A stretch of DNA of 64,000 bases. It comes from Eupeodes corollae. Lineage: Eukaryota > Arthropoda > Insecta > Diptera > Syrphidae. Under the pieces are notes generated by a model, which worked only from the letters and a program-made list of their open reading frames with translations, did not search any database and was not told the origin of the DNA. Positions 1 through 11,907 of the stretch are shown one piece after another. The stretch spans positions 39,025,136-39,089,135 of the forward strand of contig NC_079149.1 in NCBI RefSeq assembly GCF_945859685.1. The letters run 5' to 3'. How positions within the stretch are numbered: the first letter of the stretch is position 1; every line of letters begins with the position of its first letter. Position numbers and translations under genes: made by a program.

Positions 1-1229
1 ATTGTTGACATTCAATGTGACTTAACAAAAGAAATGAACATACATATATGTGCATAGTTTCCATGCCATTTTCAAGTCTTTGTAAAAAATATTATTTTTA
101 ACTTAAATCGAACAGAAAAAAAATACCGTTACACATTTAAATAAATTGTTTTAATTTTTTTTGTCAAAACGCAACTATAAATATACATATATATATATAA
201 AAAATTAAATATATAATAAAACCAATTGAGGCTGCTCCAGTATTAAATATTTAAGTTTAAAAAAAAAAAAACAAAAAAAACTCAAATCATAGGCAATTTT
301 TAAATTAAAAAAAAAAGATGAGAAAATTATATTAAACTTCACCGTTGAAATTGGAAGAAAACAAAAACACGGTGGTGGGATCCATAGAAAGAAGAAAACA
401 AGAAAAACAAAGAAAATAATATTTAGTTGATTTCTTTAGTTGTCTTTTTACAAAACAAAACAAGAAAGAAAAAAAGAAGAAAAACACACAAAATAAAATG
501 AAGATTGGCATACATCTATGAATTCGCCCTTTTTATTTTCTTTTTAAATTAATTTATTTCACTATTTAAGTAATTGTGTTTTTAAATTTTTTTTTTTACA
601 ATTTTTAATTTCAAATATTTATTGTAAAAATATTTATATTATAATACATATATATATATACATATATTATATTTAGTGTAGTAACATACAAGCAAATTCA
701 ATTCTATGTATTTAAAAATAATTAAGAAATTTCTAGTCAAGAATTATCTAAAACAAAACAAAAAGAAACAAAAAGAAAAAGAAACAAAAAAAAAAAAACG
801 AGAAAAAATCAACAGCAACATACAGTGCAGTTTTTTGTTTAATTTTACTATTTTTTTTAATTAATTGATTTTTATTTCGTTCATTTTTACAGTTTAACAA
901 GAAAATTGCTGGTATTCAATAGTTTGTGGTTAATTTTTCAGACATTCTTAAATTGCATTACTGAAATGCTCGCAATAATAATAATATCAAAGCTTATTCT
1001 TTAAGTCGTCGTTTCCTGCGAATTAAAATCGTTGCAGGGAAATTTCAGCCTCCGTTACAGGAGAGCTTCAGATTGAAATTAAGGCAGAACTGAGTTGCAA
1101 TGGAATTATAAAATATTATTTGTATAAACTGGCGTCCCGCCAGGCAAATTGATAATCACTAGAATCTAAACTAACTTTGCGAGAAGCAAGGTCAACAATT
1201 ATTGTTATAAAAAATATAAACTTATTCGA

Positions 1230-1349
1230 ATGGGTTCAACTCAACAATACAGACAGATCCTTCCGATGCACGCGGCCCTGCCTTTCGAAATTAACGAATA
1301 CCAGCTTTTCAATGTTGTAATTCTTTTAATTTTATTTTTGACTTTATAA
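1230..1349 (+). CDS. possible 39-aa small ORF in GC-richer island
   Basis: This ATG-initiated frame of 39 codons ends in TAA and sits in a locally GC-richer island (about 1000-1320) inside very AT-rich DNA. The N-terminal half is mixed polar residues and the last 12 or so residues are strongly hydrophobic (Val, Ile, Leu, Phe), like a short tail anchor. A perfect 6-bp hairpin, CTGGCG/CGCCAG at 1129-1143, lies just upstream. I do not recognise the peptide. It may be chance, a relic exon, or a small-ORF peptide. Confidence 0.12.
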   Translation: MGSTQQYRQILPMHAALPFEINEYQLFNVVILLILFLTL

Positions 1350-4300
1350 TTTTGATTTGATTTGATTTTGATTCCTTGTATAGAAAAATAAATGCATATA
1401 ATTTATTTATTCTAAGCAATATTACAAACAACAACAAAAAAAAAAGAATAACCACAGATACGATGCTATGTTTATAGACTAATTAAAAATATTATATATA
1501 ACTTAATGTTTATAAAAGTTATATACAATTTTCTGTTGTCTAGAACAAAAAACAAAAAATTACAATTTTACTTGTAATCAATATTATTATAACATACAAA
1601 AAACGTACATTATAAAAATGTATGTAAATATATATATTTCTTATATAATTGTCCAACGAGAATAAATTGCATACTAAATGTAGTTTTAACTTATTGGTGC
1701 ATCTGCATATTATTTTATGTTTTGCACTATATTTTTTTTCAATTTTTACAAAACTTATAAATAATATTATGTAAACAAAAAATTATAATAATAATATTTA
1801 AACTATTTATTACGTATTTATATTTTTAGGAAATTTTTTTTAGAATTGTAATTGCGTGCAATAGATTTTATTTATGTATCCCGAATATTTAAAACAAAAG
1901 CAAAAGCAAAAGCTAAAAAATTATCACTTAACAAAAATTCAAATTATTTTGATGAAAGAAAATATGAAAACAAAACAAGGAGATAAAATTATTTAATCTC
2001 GAATTTTATTCAATATAAATTTTGTTTAATCTAAAATGAAGAAAAAGAAATGAAAATAGAAACACATCGTCGTATATATGTATGATTTTGTAACTTGATT
2101 TATTATTTTTGCAGATTTTCTTTTTTAATTTAGTTTTATTTTATTTAATACTTTTTGTTTTGGGTTATTTTAATTTAATTTAATTATCTTTATGTATAAC
2201 TTTTTGTTTTTTTTTTTGTTTAATTTTATTTAGTGGGTCTTTAATGGTTTATTTTTATTTAATTTTCTTTTGTCAATTTTATTTTTGTCTTTAGTTTTAC
2301 TACCATCACTCTTATATTTTTAATTTTATTATTTGATTTTGTGTCTTTTTATTGTGTATTAAATAAAAATGAATTAAAACAAAAAAATTATCATTGTTTA
2401 TTTATTTTTTAATTTTTCTGTTGTTTTTTTTGTTGTATTTTACTTTTTTTTTTCTACTTATTGTAATTTTTTAAGTTTCATTTTCATTAATATATTTTTA
2501 TGATTTTCATTCCAACATCATCATCGTCATATATAGAGTATGTTCCATAACAATCTTGATCCCACCCTGCGATCGTTTTTCTTCCATCACATTCTTCTTT
2601 TATTTTAGTTTGGTTTGTTTATTTATTTGAAAATAATTTGTTTTTTAGTTTGAAAAATCGCTTCATTTTTATATTTTAAAAAACAAACAAAAATAACGCA
2701 AGACTGAGATTTATATTTTTCAGTTTGGCCCCGAAGAAGTTTGTTTGATATGTTTGTCGCTTTATTTAAATGGTAAACATTTTAATCAAATCTAGTCAGA
2801 AGAAAACCAAAGTTTATTCTAGTCAGGAAAACATGATACTCTTTTTTCGATCTTAAAGAAAAATAAAAATATTATTTACGTAAGGATATAAATGATAAAA
2901 AAACAAAAATAAATATGTGTACAAATGTACGCACACAGTTATTATGGTGTGCACTATTACAGTGTTAATCTTTACTTTATTAACAAACCAGGTTAGAGTC
3001 AGTTAAACTTGATCTTTTTTTATTTATCTGAAATAATTAAGGAAGAAATTTAAGTGTGTCGTTTGTTTTTTTTTAGTTTGTGTTAGCTTCTCTTTTTTAA
3101 ATTAATTTAATTACCAACAACCACACACTTTTATAATGTTATTGAAATTAAAAAGAAAATTAAACTATTTTCCATGTTCCACATGAGTTCAAATGATATT
3201 ATTTGCAACATCAACCAAACAAAATGCTGATATTGTATTTTAACACAAACAACAAAGATTATTAATATTTATTATTACAGACTATACATTCCAAGGATAA
3301 ACTAGAATATAAGTTTAAAAGAAAAACAAAAATATCTACAATTTATAAATTAAATTATTTCATTTAGCATATTTATACTTCAAAAAAATTCTCTGTTTAA
3401 AAACAAAACAACAACAAAAAAAAAACAAAAAATATTTTAACCTATCGAATATTTCTCATATTATAAACAAACAACATGTATTGATTGACAAAAAAATTTA
3501 CGAAAAATAATTTATGAGTTTTCTTTATTTCGTTTATATAATGTTTAAAAAAATATGGATTCGTTCAGTAATTTTCTTCTTTTCTATTTGGTAAAAAAAA
3601 TAACAGTTTTGTGTATTTTGTATATTATATTATATACGTGATTCCGCACATGTTTCAATTTTGTCCCTTTGAATTTTCTTTTATTTTGTTTCATAATTCA
3701 TTTTATTTGGCATAATAATAATAATTGTTATTATTTTTTTTTACTAACTTTAATTTTTACTAAACAAGAGAAATATTGATTGTCGCTAAATCTTAAATGG
3801 CTTCAGTTTTATTTTATTTTGAATATTTTTTTTTGAGCCAAACAAAACTTGATTTATTATATAATTTATTTTAACTTTACTTTCTTTTTACTTCGTGTAA
3901 GAAATTACAAAGTTTTAGTTTTTTTGTTTTTAATATTTGAGGTTTTCTTTTGTCATAATTTCCTGTTGGTGACCAGACTCCCTTTTTGTTAAAACATTTT
4001 TGATGAAAAAGAAAAAAGACTTCAAAATGCTGAAGCATGTGCAATTTGTGCCCCATTTAATGCTCCCAATGTTAAAAAACATGGGGGCGTATTCAAAAGT
4101 TTATTTTTTCGAGGTTTTGGGTTGTAACTTTTTATTGAATTCTAAAGACTATATGCCAAAATATTTGATGTCACATTAATAATGGGAGTAAAATGAAGCC
4201 CACTTAAAAATATGATCTTTTTTGTGAAGCATTGGGAAAGTGCTGGTATTTTTGTTGATGGCAGGTTGTAAGAAAGTAAAGAAGTTTTGCCGCAAAAGTG

Positions 4301-4694
4301 GCGTTTGTTTAAATAGACTTTAGTGAAAATTGAATAGTAATGAAATGATGCATTTTTAAATGCACTTAAAGGAAAGAAAGAACTAAAGCTATTCATCGTA
4401 TCCATCAATCAATTAAATTGACAAGCAAATCACGAGGACAACTTTCTTTTTGTAGGACAGACTATTGGTGTCCTTCTGTCTAAGAAATATTCAAAATACA
4501 TCTGATCCATTAGGATCCTTTGTTTCCCAGGAACACAGTTAAAATTATATTTATTATAAAAGAAGTGTCTTGTCTCCTTTTGTAATAGCTCGATTATTCA
4601 TTGTTGCTAAAAATACTGTTTTTTTCTTACAAGTATTAGCTTTCCTAGTTTAAATACTCTAGCAAACGATGATTTTTAAGAACACAATTCTATA

Positions 4695-4782
4695 TGTTGA
4701 GTCTAGAAATGGCGATCTCAAGGCAACCTAGCCTGAGATCCAATTAGCGCTGTAATGCGCCGTTTTGATATTGTTGAGTCTA
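4695..4782. repeat. hairpin bracketed by 11-bp direct repeats
   Basis: The word TGTTGAGTCTA occurs at 4695-4705 and again at 4772-4782. Between them is a hairpin with a 10-bp stem broken by one bulged A (4714-4724 pairing with 4731-4740) and a 6-nt loop. The sequence is clearly less AT-rich than its surroundings. It could be a small insertion with a target duplication, or a structured RNA element in a UTR. Confidence 0.4.
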
Positions 4783-4939
4783 AGCCTCAATTATTTTTTA
4801 TTTTATTTTAGTATATTTTTTTCAGGTTAGCTTTCCAACAATTTTTTGATGTATTTTTATAACATCGATGTTTTCATTTTATTTTTGGTCATTGATAAAT
4901 CTGAACGTTTATTTGTTTGAAGTCACCTCCACAAGACCT

Positions 4940-4977
4940 AGCCGTTTGGCTCCAAGCCACTCAGAGCCAATCTGGCT
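4940..4977. repeat. two-part hairpin
   Basis: TTGGCTC (4946-4952) pairs with GAGCCAA (4964-4970), and an outer AGCC (4940-4943) pairs with GGCT (4974-4977). The loop is 11 nt. It lies 160 bp from the previous hairpin in otherwise AT-rich DNA. Its function is unknown. Confidence 0.35.
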
Positions 4978-7056
4978 TATATGATTTCTAGTTTTCTAGA
5001 TATACACCTGGTCCAGTCGGGCCTTTTTAAGATTGTGGTCCTTTGAAGCAATTGAACTTTTAACAATTTGTGAATCATAATACATCTAAATGACACAATA
5101 AAGTCAGACCATAACTCTCCAATTGGTTTGGGAAGTTAACTTTCTCAGTGATAAATTAGGTGATTCGTCATCATTTGGCTCAATTTTTATTTGTGACAAA
5201 ATGGCATATAGTCTTTTAATGTTGCTACATCAATACAATTTTACTAGTTTCTTTCCTTGTTTCATTTTCGCGTCACAAATTAAACGTATTCCCTAAATTA
5301 TACCCGGTGCTTATCATAGTTAGATATAAAAAATAAAACTCTTTAAAAACAATTTAAAGTGAGCTCTTAATTTGTTCAACAAATAAGAGAACTCCTCTAA
5401 ATATTTTTGAGCCTATTTTTAACTAGCTACAGATTTGCGCTTTAGTGTCTAAGTTGTTTAAATCAACATTTTTTTAAGTTGTGTGTAATTTCTGTGCAAA
5501 AAAAAAAACAAAAAAATAAAACATAATAATTTAATTTGTCTTTTACTAAGTGCTTTGATTTCTTTTGGTTTTATTTCTGTCTTAACAAATAAATAATAAT
5601 TTTTAGTGTTGTTGCGTTTTAATTTTGTTTTTTGAATCTTATTTTTTGAAGAAAAAAAAAGTATATATCAATATAAAATATGTTAATATGTTTTCGGTAA
5701 GTAAAATTATTGTTTTTATTTATTTGATTGTTGTATTAACAATGGATATTATTTTTAGAAGTGCTAAATTACGATTATATCATATTTTTTTGGTTTAATT
5801 GTAATTTTATCTTCTGCTAGCATACCCAATCGAATCAATATTTGTACTTTCTTTTTTTGTTTATAAATTAATAACAATACTTTTTGATATTCTATTGATT
5901 TGTTAATAATTTTTATATAACTATATATTTGTTTCTTTTTTTACTTTCAGGAGAGCTAGTTATTATTGTTTTGTGTAAAAACAATATCTTAATAGTTATA
6001 CATATGTTTAAAAAAAAATATTCTCATCACCGAGTCGGTTTTGTTTTTTTAAAAACGATCAACATATAATTAATTTATTTGTTTTGTCCTTTTATTTTTA
6101 TTATATATATGTTTTTTTCTTTAAGCTTTATTGTTGTATATACATTGAGTATTAACAATCTATATAACTTGATTATTTTTTCAGTTTTATAATTTAAAAA
6201 AAGTGTGAGTAATTTTTTTTACATTTCATTTGGTATTTAATAATAATTTTATTCATATTTAAATATGATTTTCAATTTTGAGTTATTTTCGGTTCTTTCA
6301 TTTTTGTTTTTGAAAGAAAAACAACAATAAATCTTACTCAGGGTAAAAATATAGATATAGATATAAAAAAAAAGAAAATATAGTACAATTATAAGACTGA
6401 AAAATTAAGTTATGACTGTGATAATATTTACAATAACCAATAAATAAACTTAAGTATTGAGTTTTATATTTACTTTTAATAAAAAAAAACAGGTTGGTTT
6501 AAATTTTAAACTATGAATATATATTTTTAGTTGATTTAGGAACACAACCAAATAAAGGATTGGAACTGCTTCAAGAAATAGCTGATAAGCTGAAGAAAAA
6601 AAATAATAATATTTTGAGCCAAGAGCACTCTTAAAGTAATAATAAATCTGTTTTTTTAAACAATGTGTCCGTGGTTTTTATTTTATTACTTTTTTTCACA
6701 AAGAATACAAATTATATTATGTATTATGATATAATAAGCAAGCAAATCCAAAGGGATTCTTTTGAGCATCATTAAACTTTTCAGTTTTTTTTTTGTATTA
6801 CATCTTATTTTAAACGTTTGTGCAAAAACAATAAGTACGTGAAACTTCTCTCGGGAATTTGTCGATCTTGAATTTTGGAAACCCAAATTGTAGTGAATTT
6901 TGATTGATATCAGAAAAAGTTTTTCGTAGGCTTTGGTCTCTTATTCCAATAAGTCATTAATTTGTGAAAAAGTATTCGGATTTCTAATTTTCTTTGATGA
7001 GAACATTCTTACAATTTTAAGGAGCTTATGATGAGTCAGTTAGTTTCTCATATCTA

Positions 7057-7334
7057 GCCTAGTACATACTTGTGAACCTTCTCGTGAACCCATACAAATT
7101 TCAGTTTTTGGTTCACCCGTGAACTTGCTCGTGAAGCTGAGTGGAGAACAAAGTGGAGAGTTTTCGTTCACGGGCAATTCACGTGCAAAATGTACGGGAG
7201 CTCTTGGTGAAGCTTTGACATTTGGTTTGTTCATGTTCACAACGTGTACTCACAAGTGTGTACCAGTGAGCAATGTCAAAAGTTCACTTTCTCCACTTTC
7301 GAACGTTCACTTCACGAGGAAGTATGTACTAGGC
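7057..7334. mobile_element. 278-bp foldback MITE
   Basis: Perfect 15-bp terminal inverted repeats are present at 7057-7071 (GCCTAGTACATACTT) and 7320-7334 (its reverse complement). Inside, the motif GTTCAC/GTGAAC recurs at least eight times in both orientations, and further imperfect inverted segments (GTGGAGA near 7140, TCTCCAC near 7290) extend the foldback. The reading frames crossing it on both strands are products of this symmetry, not genes. No clear target duplication is visible, so the superfamily is undetermined. Confidence 0.7.
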
Positions 7335-7751
7335 TTAAAGTAGAAATAAGTAAGTAATATCTTAAGTAGCTCGAATTTTAGCTATTAATAATTCATAAAT
7401 GGAAACGTTTACGAAACCAAAAAAAAACTACATTCGTAGTAAAAAACTTCATACAATTTTGCAGTACGAATTGATTGGCAATACGGTTCTTTTCGACATT
7501 TTAAAAAGTTTCCGATTTCGACGGAATTCGTGATAGGACTGAACATCGAATACTAATATCGGCCTGGTTGATATTTGTTTTTTGCCGAAAGTAGAGTAGG
7601 TAAGATTTTGGATTGATTTGTATGTGTAATCTGTAGTTTTTATTATTCATTAAAATAAAAAATAAATGTACATTATAATATAAGTAATTAACTAGGCTGG
7701 AAATCAGAGATCTATTCTATAAATGTTTTAGGATAGATACGAGTAATTACA

Positions 7752-7831
7752 ATGCATGGGTCTGTCAAAGGCTCGGAGAACTGTGATTGGAATACAATCG
7801 AAGGTAACCAATCCATGACAGCCCCATGCAT
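7752..7831. repeat. 80-nt stem-loop
   Basis: A 16-bp outer stem (7752-7767 with 7816-7831) has one non-Watson-Crick position. A second inner stem, GATTGG (7785-7790) with CCAATC (7808-7813), lies within it. The size and shape are close to a precursor microRNA hairpin, but the middle is only partly paired. A small MITE remnant is an equal alternative. Confidence 0.35.
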
Positions 7832-8330
7832 ATGAATTTACAAAGTTTAATTCAGATAATGAAGTCTAGATTGAGTATAAGTAATAGTTTATAAAAGTTT
7901 TAAATGTTTTCGATTGTAGTTCTTGCCTGTAGGTAGATATGACAGTTTGGAGGGTTTTCATTTTTGATGAGACAGCAATGAGTTAATTGTGTGTGTCCGA
8001 GACGTAAGGAGAGAAAGCATTTGTTCATGATGTTCTGTAGGATATATGGCTGCCTCACCCTTTGGGTTGATGAACGAATAGTACTGAACGTACGGTGGTG
8101 GTGGGCAAGAATTTGCACACTTGTTAAAGAAAATAAAAACCATTTAATTTTTAATTTGTTTTCTTATATTGAAATTAGTTATATTTTATTTACATTACAT
8201 ATACCTTCATAGCACTATGTTTTCATAGTACTTCATCAAATGTTTAACATCTTTAAAAAGAAAAAAAAATGGAATGCTGAAACATAATTTTTTCGCCTGG
8301 ACAAGAATTTAGTATTTTGTAGGGAAGCCT

Positions 8331-9127
8331 TTATTCGATTTTATTCACCTCTAAGGCACACTTCACTAACTTTGAAGTGTGTTTAGGGTCGTTGTCGTGC
8401 ATAAAGCGCCATAATAACGGCAAATTGTCTTCTGCGTAGGGTATCATATAATCCAACAGGATATCTCTGTACACGTTCTTGTCCATTTTGGTGTCAATTT
8501 TTGACGATGGGGCCAACGCCGCCGTGCCATGAAAAAGCAGCCCAGACTATAACGTTGCCTTCACATTGTTTCACCGTCTTAATAGTGTACCTTGGATCAT
8601 ATTCCCTGTTTTTTGGACGCCATACATATTTTTTCCCATCCGATCCGAACCGGCAGAATTTGGATTCATCGCTACAGAACACTTTTTTCCAAAAACTAAT
8701 TGGTTTTTCTAGGTGAGCTTTGGCAAACTGTAACCTAGATTTCAGATTTTTTTTGATACATGCGGTTTTCTCTGAGCAACGCACCCACGTAGATTGTTTT
8801 TATTTAATCGGCGTCTTATGGCCCTTGAGAAAACATTTACTCCATAGTTCGTTGAAAGTTCGCTTCGAATGGCACTCAAGGTCTTAAACGGATCCTTGGT
8901 TGATAACCTATAAATAATTTTATTTTCGTTTGTAGTTGTCTTTTTGACCCGGGATTTTGTTTAACGTTTTCAATCACTCCAAACTTTTTGAAATGACGAA
9001 GGGCATTATAAACCAGCTTCCTCGAGCATTCTAACAACTTAAAAATCCTGTTACCGTCTGCCCTTTGGACTTCATTTTCAATATTAGACTTCTTTTTTTC
9101 ATTTGAGCACCATTCTCCTTTTACCAT
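8331..9127 (-). pseudogene. Tc1-like transposase relic
   Basis: Three minus-strand frames (9127-8876, 8784-8494, 8516-8331) together give recognisable Tc1 transposase. The first has the HTH-type region with a SRKLVYNALRHFKKFG-like segment. The second has DESKF, then WRPKNREYDPRYT, then a GNVIVWAAFSW motif. The third has MHDNDPKHTSK. Frameshifts separate them and the C-terminus is deleted. The family is Tc1 (DD34E-type expected), but the final E cannot be checked because that part is absent. Confidence 0.85.
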
Positions 9128-9136
9128 GCCTAATTA

Positions 9137-9168
9137 ATTTAGATCTTACTTACTTACTTATTTAGATC
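9137..9168 (-). mobile_element. tail-only RTE insertion with 9-bp duplication
   Basis: ATTTAGATC occurs at 9137-9145 and again at 9160-9168, with only TTACTTACTTACTT between. That insert is the reverse complement of the (TAAG)n tail that ends the RTE-type LINEs in this window (15330-15352, 21087-21099). The other Tc1 copy has a single ATTTAGATC at the matching place (about 29446) and serves as an empty-site control. Confidence 0.6.
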
Positions 9169-9464
9169 ATTAAGATAATATTTAATTACCTTAATAATTA
9201 TTATAAACACAAAAAATAAAAATACACTCTTTGATGCAAAACGGGCTAAATTTATGTCCAGCTAATTCATTTTTCTTCATTTTTCGCAAAACGGTATTTT
9301 ACTTTTCAATCATTTACACATTTTTATTACCATATAAGGTAGTCATAGTAACAACATAAAAATGAACCGTTACTTGCAAGTAACAAAGAATTGAAAGTAG
9401 AAAAAAACTTGTACTCTTTTCAATGTGCTAAATTCGTGTCAACCACTGTATGTTTTCCATTTTT

Positions 9465-10600
9465 CTACTCTAATACTATCCCAGTAAGTGTTGACCACGT
9501 TGAGGAAATCTTTTTTTGTCGGAGGGATAGAAAGTATGTATATACAATTGTTCTGAAGCGGTAGTGTCTGGCGAACTCGTTTCCTTTGATTCCTGAGTGT
9601 CCTGGAACCCATAGAAGCATAATAATATTGTTAATGGTTAAGGCACAGTTTTGGATTCTGTTGATTGCCTTCAGTGTAGAAAGGCTATCAGAACATAACA
9701 ATGTTTTTCGGTATTGAATTTGCTATTTCGGGATTGCGTACTGTATAGAATATTTACCGCTTCTGAAACGATTGCAAGTCCAGTTCCAGTATCAGATTTT
9801 GATCCATCTTTACAGATGAAATCCCATGAATCGTTTTTGTATAGGTCAGTTATTTCATGAACATCTGTGTGTACATTTTCTTAGACGAGGAATTCTTTTT
9901 TAACCTGCCAATGGTGACCTACTGGTCTGTGGGACCGGGTGTGCGAATAAATTTCTTCTCCGTTATTGTTTTTTGTTGGATTTGAATTTGTGTATTGTAA
10001 TAAAAGAGCTTCTGTTGATTTATCATTGTTTTATTGTCAAAGAGCATACATATATTTAAAAAAAAACACGAAATATTTGTAACACATTTCGAAAAATCTT
10101 CATTTGAAAAACCCGGTCCGTCAGACCGGCGTCACCATTGATCAAAGTAAAATTTGCGTCACCAATGGCGAATCTCGCTAAAGAGGCATTTATCGTATCA
10201 GTTGGGAACTTCCATGGAGGTATGTTACCAGGACTGAGGTTACAAATTGAAGGAGTAATGCCAATTTATGCTGGATTCGTTCAGAGCGATGTAGATAGCA
10301 GAAGGGCATTTTGGTGTTTTTTTACGTTTTAAAATTTTCTTTGCATCCTCTATTATTGGGGATTTGTAAGATTGACATATCTTAGGTGCGAGACGTGCGA
10401 TTAAAAGATCTGTACGGTGCTCTATGGATGAGAAGTCTGCTTCAGTCAGGATGTTCTTTATCGGAGTGGTTGCAAATGCTTTTAAGCTAGTCTTGATTGA
10501 GGTGTGGTAGATTGGTTTGATGATGTTGAGTGTAGATTTGGGGCATTTCCCATAGACAGCCAACTCATAATCAATTTTGGATGGAACATTGCTACGAGTT
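9465..10600 (-). pseudogene. LINE fragment: RT C-terminal region and RNase H
   Basis: Read on the minus strand, 10563-10240 encodes the region that follows the RT palm in I/R1/LOA-group LINEs, with an ATTPIKNILTEADFSSIEHR-type segment. From about 9850 to 9465 follows an RNase H domain with a KDGSKSDTGTG start, the SDSLSTLKAI motif and the WVPGHSGIKGNEFA signature. The two parts are separated by an inserted MITE (9904-10170) and by frame breaks. No endonuclease or RT catalytic core is present, so this is a truncated 3' part. The clade is one of those bearing RNase H; I cannot say which. Confidence 0.75.
9904..10170. mobile_element. piggyBac-like MITE, copy 1
   Basis: This is nearly colinear with the element at 30958-31230. 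It starts CCTGCCAATGGTGAC right after TTAA (9900-9903) and ends with GTCACCAATGGCG. Subterminal palindromes of the type GGTCTG..GGACC/GGTCC..CAGACC lie near both ends. The right end lacks the last bases and the flanking duplication, so it is slightly damaged. It has no coding capacity and sits inside the RNase H LINE fragment. Confidence 0.65.
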
Positions 10601-10609
10601 ACAAGAATA

Positions 10610-11520
10610 AGTGTATTAATATGTGTTTATTTAAGGTATATACATATAATTACATGACATATACATATTATCGAGGTTAAATTTTCCTGTCGAAATCTTT
10701 TCTTTTCTTGTCTCTGATGCGGGTGATTACGACCTAGGTCCATTAAATTTATCTTAGATTATCCTTTTAAATTTGTTTTTTTTTTTCTAATCCAAATCTT
10801 AATCAATATTCTACATTTGAATTTCTAAAGAGGGTCTAATTCTAAAAAACGGTCGTCTTCTAGAGACAGTAAGTAAGACATGGTAAACCTAGTGAAAACT
10901 ACATAAGAACAGTCAAGCCTTTTGTTTTTTTGTACTTACATAAATTTAAATTTGATAATTATTTGGGAACAATTTGTATTAAATCGTAAAGACTCATAAA
11001 TATAGAGAAAAAAAATGTCAGATCAAATTCGCCAAAACAACTGAATTGTGTACAAAAATAAAATTCAGGATACTCAAAACTATGCACTAAAACTTAAGAT
11101 ATTTTTTCAAGTTAACACTTTTTATCAAAGCATAAGCTTTATCTAACTTAGATTAAAACTTTTGTTGGTTTTCCTTTTTTTAACAATTTGTAACCACAAA
11201 AAATCGTGTATGTACAACATTTTCGATTATTTGTGCTTTTATCATATATTTGTTATAGAAGAATGCTTACAATATTTATAACTTAAACAATGTACACATT
11301 TCAGAGTTATGGCATTCATTTACCTTACTACAGATAATCATTATAATATTTAAAATAATTTCAAAGAAGGAAAAGCTACTCAAACACCTTCTTAATCCAG
11401 GGTGATGCAGCACCCTGGGTAGGTTTCTAGGGTTATGTAATATAAAGAAATAAGTGGATGCAGTGTAGTGATTGATCAAACCATGCTTTTACAGTGAATA
11501 TCAAAATCCATAAACGACAT
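10610..11520. other. non-coding, one hairpin
   Basis: I see no gene here. A perfect 8-bp hairpin, CCAGGGTG/CACCCTGG with a 6-nt loop, is at 11398-11419. It is unexplained and may be a relic of a mobile element end. Confidence 0.5.
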
Positions 11521-11907
11521 AAATAAATTCTAATATATAAAATTCTCCTGTCACAGTGTTAGTTGCCATACTCCTTGGAAACGTCTTAACCAATTTCAAT
11601 GAAATTTTTATACATTCGGTAGATCTGAGAATAGGTTTTTATTGTTTTTATATTTCTAAGTGCTATGGTTTAATTACATCAACATCGTACACGGTGCAAC
11701 GATCTTACGATAATATTCAGTGACGCTATGTACCATGAAGCATTGATTGCTATTGAGGATCTTTCTATTATCATTGCCAACTTACCACTCAGTCATTTCG
11801 GTATGCCAAATCACTTAATCGAAATGCATCTGATTTAATAGATACTGAAATAGTGAATCACAATAGAATACTGTAGAAATGGCAGCATTTGTGGCCCGCA
11901 ATATCCC

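Larger units (their letters stand above)
1..6900. other. AT-rich non-coding stretch
   Basis: No gene is recognisable. The stretch is full of A-runs, T-runs and TA dinucleotide tracts, and every long reading frame in it is low-complexity or unlike any protein I know. The many AATAAA words and T-rich segments would fit an intergenic region or a very long 3' UTR of a gene lying to the left, but nothing here proves that. The parts that stand out are a GC-richer island near 1000-1350 and hairpins near 4700 and 4950. A textbook splice pair is also present, GTAAGT at 5698 and a T-rich tract ending in CAG at 5950. Confidence 0.6.
8093..9448 (-). mobile_element. Tc1-like element, copy A (defective)
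   Basis: The ends are near-identical inverted repeats of about 25 bp (GTGGTGGACA...GAATTTAGCACA pattern) flanked by TA on both sides (8091-8092 and 9449-9450), the standard Tc1/mariner target duplication. The transposase relic runs on the minus strand, from an N-terminal helix-turn-helix region (9127 to about 8876) through the first catalytic Asp in a DESKF motif (about 8665) to the second Asp in HDNDPKHTS (about 8385). The sequence then jumps to the terminal region, so the segment with the third catalytic acidic residue and the C-terminal tail is missing. Frames are also broken, so it cannot make a working transposase. It carries a small inserted LINE tail at 9146-9159. Confidence 0.88.

Noticed and set aside
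6029..6039. ACCGAGTCGGT followed by T-run, resembling an RNA terminator hairpin
   Set aside because: The genome is eukaryotic and the stem is only 5 bp in DNA full of T-runs; it is best taken as chance.
7119..7343. Overlapping frames on both strands at 7040-7343
   Set aside because: They arise from the internal symmetry of the foldback MITE and have no protein-like conservation.
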